Shown here piece by piece: positions 10,201 to 19,600 of a stretch of 64,000 bases of DNA (position 1 is the first letter of the stretch; each line of letters begins with the position of its first letter). The stretch lies in the NCBI GenBank assembly GCA_964372115.1, contig CAYJPN010000006.1:134855-198854 (forward strand), read 5' to 3'. The position numbers were made by a program, and so were the translations under genes. The notes beneath the pieces were generated by a model. That model was not told where the DNA came from. It saw only the letters and a program-made list of their open reading frames with translations, and ran no database searches. The DNA is from CG2-30-36-16 sp964372115. GTDB lineage: Bacteria > Bacteroidota > Ignavibacteria > Ignavibacteriales > Ignavibacteriaceae.

Positions 10201-10505
10201 TAAAAATCTTTTTAATTAGTTTGAAAGCCGGCGGTTTCGGGTTAAACTTAACAGAAGCCGACTATGTTTTTCATTACGACCCGTGGTGGAATCCGGCAGT
10301 TGAAAACCAGGCTACCGACCGGGCTCACCGTATCGGTCAGAATAAGCATGTGTTCGTTTACAAATTTATTACTAAAGATACTATCGAAGAAAAAATACTT
10401 CGCCTGCAGGAAAAGAAGAAAAGATTAGTTGAAGAAATTATTGCAACCGATTCTCATCTGTTAAAGAATCTTACCAAAGAAGATATTAACATGCTGTTTG
10501 AATAA
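7257..10505 (+). CDS. SWIM zinc-finger SNF2/Rad54-family helicase-like ATPase
   Basis: A 1082-residue SWI2/SNF2 ATPase. The N-terminus has a SWIM zinc motif CTC-x7-CKH (C66, C68, C76, H78). A long middle region of about 500 residues has no named domain I can see. The SNF2 ATPase occupies about 610-1080: Walker A DDMGLGKT near 648-655; motif II DESQ near 746; motif III LTGTPIENN; helicase C-terminal block with SQF, LTGRT and QATDRAHRIGQ near 1020. Bacterial SWIM-SNF2 proteins are double-stranded-DNA-dependent translocases thought to remodel protein-DNA complexes or RNA polymerase. It stands alone, with no restriction, methylase or DISARM-type partners nearby, so a defence role is not suggested. 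Motif II reads DESQ, a common bacterial variant. Confidence 0.92.
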   Translation: MSLFPGIIKNFFTPIIAQRGKSYFNFKLVENFRIIDDYFTATVRGSKDYFVKIAFAEDLEPIDMQCTCPYFDTAECKHLAAFLYYLNALGYFDPEKKLHELKETVQQTFDFVLPFNLKETNFITHLSQEELAKRKLESETAALKSIFSPFVYSKNHLSKEKKVIFKMGYAITAEHSRLSIKPVRQRLKEDGTVSSVDTASKIDYDNVMPVSFEERILLDYLSDRGYETYYFGFYNSSAEEIRHRNRLAEILNFLPGKDVYLYNYYKYEKVNVLQAAAKARLQIEDGGNSLSIKLIIEFEGNQITSPDGLMPVLDDPLWVLLNKNIFKINNLSFSQFLVFSEKKFCVDIPTWFITTFENDLLPKIASRLPIISSKYEVEEIHATPKKKILLSENDSKLLIKIQFEYTGNELAYNPAEEFTSIFNNGKIFTVHRDKEFEQTAYESIKTLYVKEIEAGVFTPRQKPIDFLLNNFESLKEMGFEILGQDKLKSFKVNTAFPKVSFKVTSGIDWFDLDTKIDFNGTSVAFSELTVAIKSKKHYVKLSDGSTGILPSEWMEKFKHSLTFGEAHESKIRFSHIQALALDSIIEDTDNFKGDKIFKDRVKKLKSFEKLKHCELPKNFIGTLRDYQKSGFDWFYFLKEYSFGGILADDMGLGKTIQAISLLLKEKAENKKYTNLIITPTSVVFNWIDEISKFAPSLSVLNHTGIERVKGNEQHLNNYDVVITSYGVTLRDYKFLSGFQFHYIILDESQKIKNPLSKTGKAVRNLKSGYRLCLTGTPIENNLTELWSQMTFLNPGLLGSYKKFTESFVKGIQKSENANATDILKKTIYPFVLRRTKDLVAKELPPKSESIHYCEMEKDQARFYNLWKDSIRYEIMKEIETKGIKKSGFKVLEGLLRLRQICNHPVLVDGSYKKKSSKFEEFKAMITKVVAEGHKILIFSQFVQMLEIMREYLDKEQIKYEFLTGRTTNREERIKNFKETDGIKIFLISLKAGGFGLNLTEADYVFHYDPWWNPAVENQATDRAHRIGQNKHVFVYKFITKDTIEEKILRLQEKKKRLVEEIIATDSHLLKNLTKEDINMLFE

Positions 10506-10769
10506 GTAACTTTACGCAAAAGAATTGACAACGGAGTAAAACTAAAACTTCATTGCGAAAGCATGAATGCATGGTTTGGATTCAATTTATTTAACACTTA
10601 AATAATCTCTATGCAGTCATCAAACCATTCAATATTGCCGGGTGATTAACTCTATATCCGACAATAAATATTGATCGATATGCTTCTGTTAATAAAGTAA
10701 AAGTGCGAATTGGATTTGCTAAAATAATAGCAATATAGATGTAATCGGGTAAAATTTGTAATCTTATTT

Positions 10770-11948
10770 TCACTCAAACTTAATTTTAATATTCACAATC
10801 TCAGAGCGGCTGCCGATGCGCACCGGCGGGCCCCATGTGCCGACGCCAGAAGAAACATAATAATGCGTGTTACCTTTTTTTAGATATCCCCAACTCATTT
10901 CATAAATGGCATTGGTAATTAAATTGATAGGAAACATCTGTCCGTGATGTGTATGCCCCGAAAGCTGCAAGGTAACATTATTGTTCATTGCTTCTTCAAG
11001 ATGCATTGGCGTATGGTCTAACAATATTATCGGGAAATTTTTATTAACATCATGAAGCACCTCACCAATAGTTTTTCTTTTGCTTCTTGAAAAACTATTT
11101 TTACTTCTGTCCTCGCGGGCAGAAAGATAAAACTTATTGTCTATTTTTATTGACATATCCCGCAAAACATTCACTCCATGTTCCTGCAGATATTCTACAC
11201 TTTGCTTTACCCCGGTTATAAACTCGTGATTTCCGGTTGAAGCATAAACGCCATACTTTGCACTAAGTTTTTCCAAAGTTTTCCCGACCTCCATTCTGTC
11301 GAGTATTGTTGCTTTTTCATCTACAATATCACCGGGCAGAAGTATAATATCGGGTTTAAGTGAGTTTATCTTTTCCACAATCTGCATTAATAATTTTCCA
11401 TCGTTCACAGGAGTTATGTGAAAATCGGATCCCATTACAATATTTAAACTTTTAATATCGGCATCCCTTTTTGCGGCGGTTACCTCAACTGTTCTTATGC
11501 TTATTTTTCGTGTGTTCAAATAACCGGCAAACACAATAACGCATGTTGAGATGAGCACAACTGAAAAAGTTACAATTTTTGTAAGTGCAATATTATTTGT
11601 TATGAAATCTGGGAAAAACGGTAGCATATAATTCACAAGCCGGAGAAGGTCAATAAATACAATCCACAGAAAAAAGTAGAGCATAAATGCAAACCATAGC
11701 GAACCAATCCAGAGTAAAATATCGTATAAACCTTCCGGAAGTTTCTCATTAGCAAATCTGGTTAAAATGTAAGATAAAGCGGCAACTATAAAAACAACAG
11801 TGTAAATTGTTTTTAATAACGGATAAGCGGATAACGCCTGCAATCCTCTAAAAATAAGGTAGAAGTTTGCACTGCCGTAAACGACAAAAAATATTATAAA
11901 AAATAAAGCCATTGTTTTTCTTAGTTTTAAGGTGTTGTTGATAAACAT
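10770..11948 (-). CDS. membrane-anchored calcineurin-like metallophosphoesterase
   Basis: A 392-residue protein. The first about 150 residues hold four hydrophobic segments (for example ALFFIIFFVVYGSANFYLIF). The C-terminal half is a metallophosphoesterase with all five motifs: SDFHI, LPGDIVD, STGNHEF, LLDHTP and SGHTHHGQMFP, supplying a two-metal site. It resembles the YkuE/YaeI (UDP-2,3-diacylglucosamine hydrolase-like, COG1408) branch, which acts on lipid-linked or phosphodiester substrates at the membrane. The substrate cannot be told. Monocistronic; neighbours are unrelated. Confidence 0.9.
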   Translation of the reverse strand: MFINNTLKLRKTMALFFIIFFVVYGSANFYLIFRGLQALSAYPLLKTIYTVVFIVAALSYILTRFANEKLPEGLYDILLWIGSLWFAFMLYFFLWIVFIDLLRLVNYMLPFFPDFITNNIALTKIVTFSVVLISTCVIVFAGYLNTRKISIRTVEVTAAKRDADIKSLNIVMGSDFHITPVNDGKLLMQIVEKINSLKPDIILLPGDIVDEKATILDRMEVGKTLEKLSAKYGVYASTGNHEFITGVKQSVEYLQEHGVNVLRDMSIKIDNKFYLSAREDRSKNSFSRSKRKTIGEVLHDVNKNFPIILLDHTPMHLEEAMNNNVTLQLSGHTHHGQMFPINLITNAIYEMSWGYLKKGNTHYYVSSGVGTWGPPVRIGSRSEIVNIKIKFE

Positions 11949-12158
11949 AAAATCCAGGGTTAAAGTTTCATCATAAAGGATTAAATATTTGCTGGCAATT
12001 TACAAAAAAAGAACAAGTTGCTTATTAAATCTTTTTTCAATTTTTACAAAATAAAAAATTATTATCGCCAAAATTTTTTCGGCATTCGATGAGTATGATT
12101 CTACTTTGCAATTTAAGATTGGCGAAGCAAAAACTTTTTTATTTACGAACATTGTTAT

Positions 12159-12698
12159 TCATATATTTTCACTCAACTGATATAACCGATTATCCTCAAC
12201 GCGATATAAGAGAGGGGCTACTTGTATCCCGGGGTAATTAATTCTCAATCGTTTTGACTCATCAATTGCGAATTTTTTTTCTTCATATATCTCAAATATC
12301 GGGGCGTAATGGTCGAAGTGCTCTTTCGCTTTTGCCTTACTCCAGCCGACATTTTTTTCCAACCCTTCAATGAACTTATCACGCTTTTTACTTAATCCCA
12401 CCATACCGCATTGCGTGTGAGCAATTAAAGCAATTGTTTTAACCTCTCCGATGGCAATTGCAAACGAAACTTTAAATTCGCTGAATTTCAGATTGCCGCC
12501 GCCCGATCTAATTATAAACGAAAAATTGTTCGGAATTTTTAATTGTTTCCTGTTATCCATACACATGCTCACCAAAAGCTGTGGTTTTTCATGCTCTTCA
12601 AAAGCCCGACCAAGGTTATGATACTCTAATAATAATCCGATGGGTGTATTCCGGTATTCTTCAAAAATATCTTCCGATTTATTTACCTCTATAATCAT
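12159..12698 (-). CDS. beta-carbonic-anhydrase-like protein
   Basis: A 179-residue protein with the zinc-site pattern of beta-class carbonic anhydrases: CMDNR (C46, D48, R50) and AHTQCGMV (H94, C97). It also has the typical FIIRSGGGN stretch between them. It is at the short end for the family and has a divergent C-terminus with a lysine-rich helix. True beta-carbonic anhydrases interconvert CO2 and bicarbonate. Several short homologues instead have other small-molecule hydrolase roles, so activity is likely but not certain. GGAGAT stands at good distance before ATG 12698. Monocistronic. Confidence 0.8.
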   Translation of the reverse strand: MIIEVNKSEDIFEEYRNTPIGLLLEYHNLGRAFEEHEKPQLLVSMCMDNRKQLKIPNNFSFIIRSGGGNLKFSEFKVSFAIAIGEVKTIALIAHTQCGMVGLSKKRDKFIEGLEKNVGWSKAKAKEHFDHYAPIFEIYEEKKFAIDESKRLRINYPGIQVAPLLYRVEDNRLYQLSENI

Positions 12699-13123
12699 TT
12701 ACAACGATCTCCAGTCAATTTATTGATTTTTCTATTTCTCATATTTTTTATAGCATTGCCGGCGTTAAAATTAAAACTCAGAACAAAACATAAAACTTAT
12801 TTTGGTCCATTTTCGATAAAAATTACTTAAGAAATTATCTAATAAGAATAAATTTTGTAGTTACCCTTTCATTATAATAAAATATAAAATAAAAATTCAA
12901 GATTTTATCATCAATAAAAAATTGCATTTTCTCATTTCTCTCTTAAAGTTATCTATGTAGGGAATTATTAACGCTCTTCTCTTTTATCTTCATATTATTT
13001 GAAGCCCCATTAATCATCCATATAACATCTTATAAGCTTAATAAGATGTTGGTGGAATGTTTCATATTAATTCGGTTAATTTATATTTTCGCAGCATAAT
13101 AAAAATATTATATTGGAGCAGTC
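12699..13123. other. intergenic region upstream of lipoprotein/aldo-keto reductase operon
   Basis: Divergent region of about 425 bases, very AT-rich. The only structure I can support is the 10-bp inverted repeat at 13024-13050. The rest shows no gene and no recognisable RNA. Confidence 0.5.
13024..13050. promoter_or_regulatory. perfect 10-bp inverted repeat, possible operator
   Basis: AACATCTTAT and ATAAGATGTT separated by 7 nt, 74 nt before the lipoprotein start codon. There is no T-run after it, so a repressor site or 5'-UTR hairpin is more likely than a terminator. Confidence 0.45.
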
Positions 13124-13519
13124 GTGAAATTCAAATTTGTTGTCTTGTCTTCTTTTATGTTATTAATAATTTTATTTGCAGGATGCAGCGAAAGCCCTGG
13201 CGAAAAAGAATTATCGGAACAAAAATCTTTAATGGCAGAGTGTCAGGCTGCAGGCACCATGGCTCAAGTATTTTACAAAAAATCAAGTGAAGACTCCGGG
13301 GTAAAAAGTTTTTTAAAGTTTGAAATTCCAAGTATAATTAAATCAGAATCGAGCGGACCTTTTGCTTTAAAAAATTCTCGCGGAACAATTCGAATTATTG
13401 ATAAACAAAAAGACGTTGTTACAATCGAAGGTCGACCGCTTGAAAGCAGAAATTATAAATGGATCATTGTTACTACAGTTACTCCCTTTTCAGTGGTAAC
13501 GGAAGTGAATGAAAAATAA
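13124..13519 (+). CDS. small predicted lipoprotein
   Basis: A 131-residue protein from a GTG start preceded by TTGGAG. Residues 1-20 form a lipoprotein signal peptide with lipobox LFAGC, so the mature N-terminus is lipidated Cys21. The mature part is short, charged and contains no family I recognise (for example SGPFALKNSRGTIRIIDKQK). The aldo/keto reductase gene begins 11 nt after the stop with its own GGAG, so the pair is an operon. Function unknown. The export signal and ribosome site make it a believable gene. Confidence 0.75.
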   Translation: MKFKFVVLSSFMLLIILFAGCSESPGEKELSEQKSLMAECQAAGTMAQVFYKKSSEDSGVKSFLKFEIPSIIKSESSGPFALKNSRGTIRIIDKQKDVVTIEGRPLESRNYKWIIVTTVTPFSVVTEVNEK

Positions 13520-13530
13520 AGGAGCATAAA

Positions 13531-14517
13531 ATGGAAAAAAGAAAATTAGGAAGAAACGGACTTGAAGTTTCAAAAATAGGTTTGGGATGTATGGGCATGT
13601 CGGAGTTTTACGGAGAAGCAGACGATACCGAATCTTTAAAAGTTTTACATCGTGCACTGGAACTTGGAATAAACTTTTGGGACACCTCGGATATGTACGG
13701 TCCGTTTAAGAATGAAATATTACTTTCGAAAGCGCTGATAAACAAACGCTCCGAAGTTGTTCTTGCAACAAAGTTTGGAATTGTACGCGATGCACAAACC
13801 GGAGCGCGTTCGATAAACGGCAGACCTGAGTATGTAGCTGCCTCGTGTGATGCTTCTTTGAAACGATTACAGACAGATTACATAGATTTATATTACCAGC
13901 ACAGGGTCGACCCCAATGTACCGATTGAAGATACAATAGGTGCGATGGCTGAATTAGTAAAAACTGGTAAGGTTCGTTTTCTCGGGATGTCGGAAGCCGC
14001 ACCGAAGACTATTCGTCGTGCACACACAGTTCATCCAATAAGTGTGCTGCAAACCGAATATTCATTGTGGACAAGGGACCCTGAGCTGGAAATAATTCCG
14101 ACATTAAAAGAATTAGGTATTGGTTTTGTACCATACAGTCCTTTGGGAAGAGGATTTTTAACCGGCAAAATTAATTCTGTTGATGATCTATCAAAAGACG
14201 ATTTCAGAAGACTCTCGCCTCGTTTTCAGGAAGAAAACTTTTCAAAAAATATGCAGCTCGTTAACAGTGTAAAAACAATGGCGCAGAAAAAAGGAGTTAC
14301 ACCCGGACAAATTGTACTTGCATGGGTGCTAGCAAAAGGAAATGACTTTGCTCCGATACCCGGAACAAAAAGAATAAAATATCTCGAAGAAAATGCCGCC
14401 GCCGGAGATATCGAATTAACGATAAATGATATAAAACATCTTGACGATATTTTCCCGTCTGGCGCCGCATCCGGTTTACGCTATCCCGAAGCCGCTATGA
14501 AATCAGTAAACTTATAA
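13531..14517 (+). CDS. aldo/keto reductase
   Basis: NADPH-dependent reductase of the AKR13/YakC-like branch, 328 residues. The catalytic tetrad is complete: D51 and Y56 in WDTSDMYG, K81 in ATKFG and H124 in YYQHRVDP. The cofactor-binding end shows PIPGTKRIKYLEEN. Such enzymes reduce aldehydes and ketones, and the physiological substrate is usually unclear. GGAG precedes ATG 13531. It follows the lipoprotein gene closely, and the CDF transporter starts 13 nt after its stop, suggesting an operon 13124-16404. A detoxification role is only a guess. Confidence 0.92.
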   Translation: MEKRKLGRNGLEVSKIGLGCMGMSEFYGEADDTESLKVLHRALELGINFWDTSDMYGPFKNEILLSKALINKRSEVVLATKFGIVRDAQTGARSINGRPEYVAASCDASLKRLQTDYIDLYYQHRVDPNVPIEDTIGAMAELVKTGKVRFLGMSEAAPKTIRRAHTVHPISVLQTEYSLWTRDPELEIIPTLKELGIGFVPYSPLGRGFLTGKINSVDDLSKDDFRRLSPRFQEENFSKNMQLVNSVKTMAQKKGVTPGQIVLAWVLAKGNDFAPIPGTKRIKYLEENAAAGDIELTINDIKHLDDIFPSGAASGLRYPEAAMKSVNL

Positions 14518-14530
14518 ATTTGATTTATTT

Positions 14531-15451
14531 ATGGTGGTAAATAGTAATCGGGCAGATGAAGCAAAAAGAGTTACCTGGATTGGTTTCTGGGCAAATTTAA
14601 TATTAACTGTGTTAAAGTTTTTCGCAGGTATATTCGGTAATAGTGCTGCAATGATTGCCGATGCAGTCCATTCGTTATCCGATTTTATTACAGATCTGAT
14701 TGTAATTTTCAGTTTTCGTATTGTTAACGAGCCTGCCGATGAAACACACGATTATGGTCATGGTAAGTTTGAAACTCTTGCCAGCCTTCTTGTAGGCTTT
14801 GCTCTTCTAATTGTGGCAGCGGGAATTTTATGGGCAAGCGTCGATAGAATAATCGGAATAATTAGTGGCAATGTTATTCCAAAACCAGGGGCTATCACTC
14901 TGCTCGCCGCGGCTATATCTATCGTTGTAAAAGAAATATTGTATGAGTACCAGGTTGTTGTTGGAAAAAAAATAAACAGCAAGGCTATTATTGCAAACGC
15001 TTGGCATCACCGCTCGGATGCATTTTCATCGGTGGCTACATTGCTCGGCATCGGCGGCGCAATTTTTCTTGGAGAAGACTGGCGCATTTTAGACCCCGCA
15101 GCAGCGGTTATTGTAAGCTTTTTAATTATAAAAGTTGGTTATGATATTGGTTGGGATAGTATAAAAGAACTTCTTGAGTTTTCGCTGGGCGGCGAAGAGA
15201 AAGAAAAAATTTTTCAAATTATGAGAAACGTAAAAGGGGTTATTAACCCGCACAATCTTCGTACCCGCAGGGTTGGCAGTTATCCGGTTATCGATATTCA
15301 TATTGAAGTTTTAAGTTCACTGACCATTGAAGAAGCACACAATATAGCCGATGAAGTAGAACGTCAGGTAAAACAGCAGTATGCGGAAGAAGCAGTAATT
15401 TATGTTCATGTTGACCCGGAGAACCAGGTTGATCCCGAAGATGAGGTCTGA
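14531..15451 (+). CDS. cation diffusion facilitator (CDF) metal exporter
   Basis: A 306-residue inner-membrane H+/divalent-metal antiporter. Transmembrane segments cover about residues 15-205, with the metal-site residues in ADAVHSLSDFITD (TM2) and HHRSDAFSS (TM5), and the histidine-rich HDYGHGKFE in the TM2-TM3 loop. The cytoplasmic C-terminal domain (about 210-300) shows the usual ferredoxin-like pattern with HIEVLSSLTIEEAHNIADEVE. Zinc, iron or manganese are the typical substrates. The motif set resembles FieF/YiiP. Likely cotranscribed with the preceding aldo/keto reductase and the following AEC transporter (8 nt gap). Confidence 0.93.
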   Translation: MVVNSNRADEAKRVTWIGFWANLILTVLKFFAGIFGNSAAMIADAVHSLSDFITDLIVIFSFRIVNEPADETHDYGHGKFETLASLLVGFALLIVAAGILWASVDRIIGIISGNVIPKPGAITLLAAAISIVVKEILYEYQVVVGKKINSKAIIANAWHHRSDAFSSVATLLGIGGAIFLGEDWRILDPAAAVIVSFLIIKVGYDIGWDSIKELLEFSLGGEEKEKIFQIMRNVKGVINPHNLRTRRVGSYPVIDIHIEVLSSLTIEEAHNIADEVERQVKQQYAEEAVIYVHVDPENQVDPEDEV

Positions 15452-15459
15452 CTTTTTTT

Positions 15460-16404
15460 ATGAATAATTTAATTTTTACTACAAACCTTGTTGCGCCGGT
15501 TTTTTTAATTGTCGCGCTTGGTTACATTCTCCGCCGACACGGGATGATTACTGACAACTTTGTAAAACTCTCGAGCAAAATTGTTTTTTCTGTTTCGCTG
15601 CCGGCATTAATTTTTATTGAACTTGCCGAAATCAATCTTAACCAGGTTTTCGATTTTCGCATGATAGTTTTTATTTATGCAGGTACAATAATTTCGTTTT
15701 TATTGATTTGGCTTTTTGCAACACCATTTATAAAAGAACCAAAAGACAGAACTGTTTTTATTCAGGGTGCTTTTAGAGGCAACTACGCCATTATCGGTCT
15801 GGCTTTAATATTTAACCTTTATGGGGAAAGCGGACTTGGCAAAGCGTCAATTACTCTGGCGTTTACAATTCCACTCTACAATATTCTTTCCGTAATTATT
15901 TTAACTGTCCCATTGAGAAAAGAAAAAGAATTAAAAATCTCCGGCACAATTTTAGAAATTGCAAAAAATCCTTTGCTCCTTGCCGTGGCTGCGGCAGTTG
16001 TATTTTCATCAACCGGGTTAACGCTTCCTTTTATATTTAGTAAAACCGGAAGCTATCTCGCATCGCTAGCTCTTCCGTTGGCGTTACTCGGCATAGGCGG
16101 GTTTATGTCGTTTAATGATGTAAAAGAAGGGCTGACGAAAACATTATTTTCAACAATTATAAAACTTCTACTAATTCCTCTTTCTACAACTTTTATTGCA
16201 TACAAGTTAGGCTTTACGGGGATTGATCTCGGGATATTGTTTATACTGTTTGCCTGCCCAACTGCAATAGCAAGTTTTATTATGGCAGAAGCCATGGGAA
16301 GCAACAGCAAGCTTGCAGCAAACATATTGCTTATAACCACACTTGGCTCGGTAATTACAATAACGTTGGGACTGTTTATACTCAAAGAAAATGGAATAAT
16401 CTAA
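15460..16404 (+). CDS. AEC-family (auxin efflux carrier-like) permease
   Basis: A 314-residue membrane protein with about ten hydrophobic segments, of the AEC/MdcF-like permease family. Typical features are GYILRRHGMI after the first helix, FRGNYAIIGLAL in the middle and PTAIASFIMAEAMGSN near the C-terminus. Bacterial members move organic acids such as malonate or malate; substrate here unknown. It ends the 13.1-16.4 kb cluster. An 8-bp stem (CTTAATTT / AAATTAAG, 16409-16430) follows the stop but lacks a T-run. Confidence 0.88.
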   Translation: MNNLIFTTNLVAPVFLIVALGYILRRHGMITDNFVKLSSKIVFSVSLPALIFIELAEINLNQVFDFRMIVFIYAGTIISFLLIWLFATPFIKEPKDRTVFIQGAFRGNYAIIGLALIFNLYGESGLGKASITLAFTIPLYNILSVIILTVPLRKEKELKISGTILEIAKNPLLLAVAAAVVFSSTGLTLPFIFSKTGSYLASLALPLALLGIGGFMSFNDVKEGLTKTLFSTIIKLLLIPLSTTFIAYKLGFTGIDLGILFILFACPTAIASFIMAEAMGSNSKLAANILLITTLGSVITITLGLFILKENGII

Positions 16405-16688
16405 AGTACTTAATTTCACGTAAAATTAAGAATGGCTCATTCATACTCAAACTTCTGCCAGAACCGATAATTCTTAAAATTATTTTTTATAAATTTACAT
16501 TCTCAATAACCAGTTCTTTTAAAACGGATTCTGCCCCTTTTTCTCTCTTCTACAATTTCCCCCATAAAGCTGAAAATTGCACCATGTGATGTAATGAACA
16601 ACCTACATGAACATGGGGTTTTCGTTTTCATGTGCATGACAGAAATTTGAATTGAAATTAATTTGATAAGTAAAGGCGAGTGAAGATC

Positions 16689-19600
16689 ATGAAAAAATTC
16701 CACATTACATTTTTTAAAACGGTACTTCTATTCTCTTGGTTACTCTTTTTGTACATGCCGGTTTCAAATGCACAAACAGTTACTGATTATTCTTTTTCGG
16801 CAATCTCCGGCAGTTATGCTCCGGTTGAGGCAGGCACTGAACTCACAATAATTGAAACCGATGAACAATTATCTGGCGCTATACCGATTGGCTTTGATTT
16901 CTGGTATCTCGGCTCTAGATACAATATAATCTTCGCATGTTCAGATGGATATTTATCACTCGATAATTTATACACAGGTGCGGTATGGACAAACGATTTA
17001 ATCGGTGCAGGTCATCCAACCGGAAACGGACGACCGGTAATTGCCCCTCTTTGGGATGACCTTGACGGTACAAAATCACAAACACCAACATCAAAAGCTT
17101 CCTACTTAACAAGCGGCAGTGCACCAAATAGAATATTTACATTTGAATGGCTTAACTGGCAGTGGGGAGCAGATGCAAATCAAGCTGTAATATCTTTTCA
17201 AGTTAAACTGTATGAAACGAGCGGCATCATAGAATTTATTTACAGGCAGGATGCTGGCGCTGTTAATAGCGGCAGTGCTTCTATAGGAATAACCGATAAA
17301 CTTACTGATGCAGGATATTTCCTTTCCGTTGATGGTATAGGAACTTCCCCTTCAGCAAGTTCTACTGTAGAAACAACTTCTTTAAATAGTAAACCGGCAA
17401 CCGGACAAATTTATCGCTTCACTCCTACTGTACCGGCGGCGCCTACCAATCTTACATTTACAAATGTTGCTATAACTGCAATGAAACTTAATTGGACGGA
17501 TAACAGCAATAACGAGAGCGGTTTTGCAATTTATCATTCTACCGACAACGTAAATTTTGAATACATAGAAAAAGCTTCGGCTAACGCTATAAACGTTACA
17601 ATCGACAATTTGGAAACAGGCATTACACACTACTGGAAAGTATACAGCAAAAAAGGGGGGTTAAGCAGTACCGCAGCAGAAGGCAGCCGCGCAACCTCTA
17701 ATGGGACGAGGAGCGGAACTTACGTTGTTGGTAGCAGCATTCCAAGAAACTATTCACGTATTTCGGATGCACTCACGGATATATATCTCGACGGTTTAGC
17801 CGGCTCGGTTATACTTGAATTAAAAAGCGATTACAGTTCCGCTTCGGAGTTGTTTTTCCCAATTAACATTGCTAATCTTGGAACTTCCGCAGATAGAACA
17901 ATAACAATTAGACCTGCCGCCGGGGCTGCTAACTTAATTATTACCACCTCCGATAATGCGCCGACAATAGAATTATACGGCTCTAAATATATTATCATCG
18001 ATGGACGACCCGGGGGCGCGGGAAGCAGTTCCGAATTAACAATAGAAAATACTTATTCCAGCGGAAGCCCCGCAATAAGGTTCTATAATGATGCCTCCAA
18101 TAACCAAATCAAATATTGTCAATTGAAGGCAGACAATCCTTCTACAACGAGCGGAGTAGTTCATTTTACTAACACTGATATTGTGAATTACAACTACGGT
18201 CAAACATATAATACGATAGATAACTGCGATATAAACGGCAACGGGAAATCGGCTAACGGAATATATTCAGATGGTTATTCTTCCCCCGGCTATGGGAACT
18301 ATTACAACACAATTAGTAATAATAAAATTAGAGACTTCTACATCTCTGCATCTTCAACTAACTCTACGGCAGGGATATTACTTAAATACGGTAATTCAAA
18401 CTGGACAATATCAAACAATAATATTTATCAAACTTCTTCGAGAAGTTATTCTTCAACTTCATCTACTCATTACGGAATTTATTTATACGCAACTCATTCA
18501 GCTGCCGGTTTTCAAATAGAAAATAACTACATTGGTGGAAGCGCGGTTAACTGCGGCGGCTCGGCGTGGACGATTTCTTCCGGCAATTATAATCTAAACT
18601 GCATCTACATTAACGAACCCTCAAATACAATTGCAAGGAACAATAAAATTGCAAACTTCAGTCTTCAAGAAGGTTCTCTAACAGGAATTTTAATACAAAC
18701 CGGCCATGGAACTTTTTACAACAACAAAATTTCAATCGGTGAAGGCTGCGGCGGAAGCGCCTTTATTAAAGGAATTGAAAGTATTCAGGGAGGAATATTT
18801 GATTTTTACTACAACACCGTTTACATCGGCGGAACAAATACAAGCGGTTCAAATAATAGTTACCCATTTGTCCGGAGCGCTTATGCGGAAATAACCCTTC
18901 AAAATAATATTCTCTACAACGAAAGAACCGGAGGAAGCGGTTATCATTATGCAATAGCAAACACACTAACAGATGTGAGCACGGGCTATAAATGGTTAAA
19001 TGAAGGAGTTAATTATAACTTGCTTGTCGCTTCAAATTCAAATTATGCAGGGCGTTGGGGAAATTCATCCTATACTTTTGACGGATGGAAAACTATTTCG
19101 AGCAGTGACGCAAATAGTTTATTCGAAATTAACAGCAGCATTAATTCAGCACAATTTTTTTCTTCTTTGGCGGATGATAATTTACATATAAACGGCGGCA
19201 ATCAACTTTCATGGTACTCAAACGGAAAAGGAAAACCGATCGCTTCAGTCAGCAATGACTATGATTCCGATGTACGAAGTTGTACAGTTGCGGGTGGATG
19301 CACTGATATTGGCGCCGACGAGTTTGTTCCTGTTGTAAGCCCTCCTCAAACAACAGTGAACAACCCGCCGGCAAATAACTCTAGCAGCAGCTATACTTTC
19401 GGCGGTTCCGCAATTGGAACAATCGACTGGGGCGCTGCCGGTACGGTGCCAAATTCTGTTGCGCTTAACTATAACAGCGGAACTACTCCTCCCGGAAATC
19501 TTTCGGGCAACTTTGGAGATTGTTATTGGGAATTTACACCCGATGGCGGCTCCGGTTTTACTTACGATTTAACAATCCATTATGATGAAAATCAACTTGG

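Noticed and set aside
13057..13290. 77-aa open frame before the lipoprotein
   Set aside because: It overlaps the lipoprotein in another frame, has no ribosome site and no family features; the lipoprotein with lipobox is preferred.
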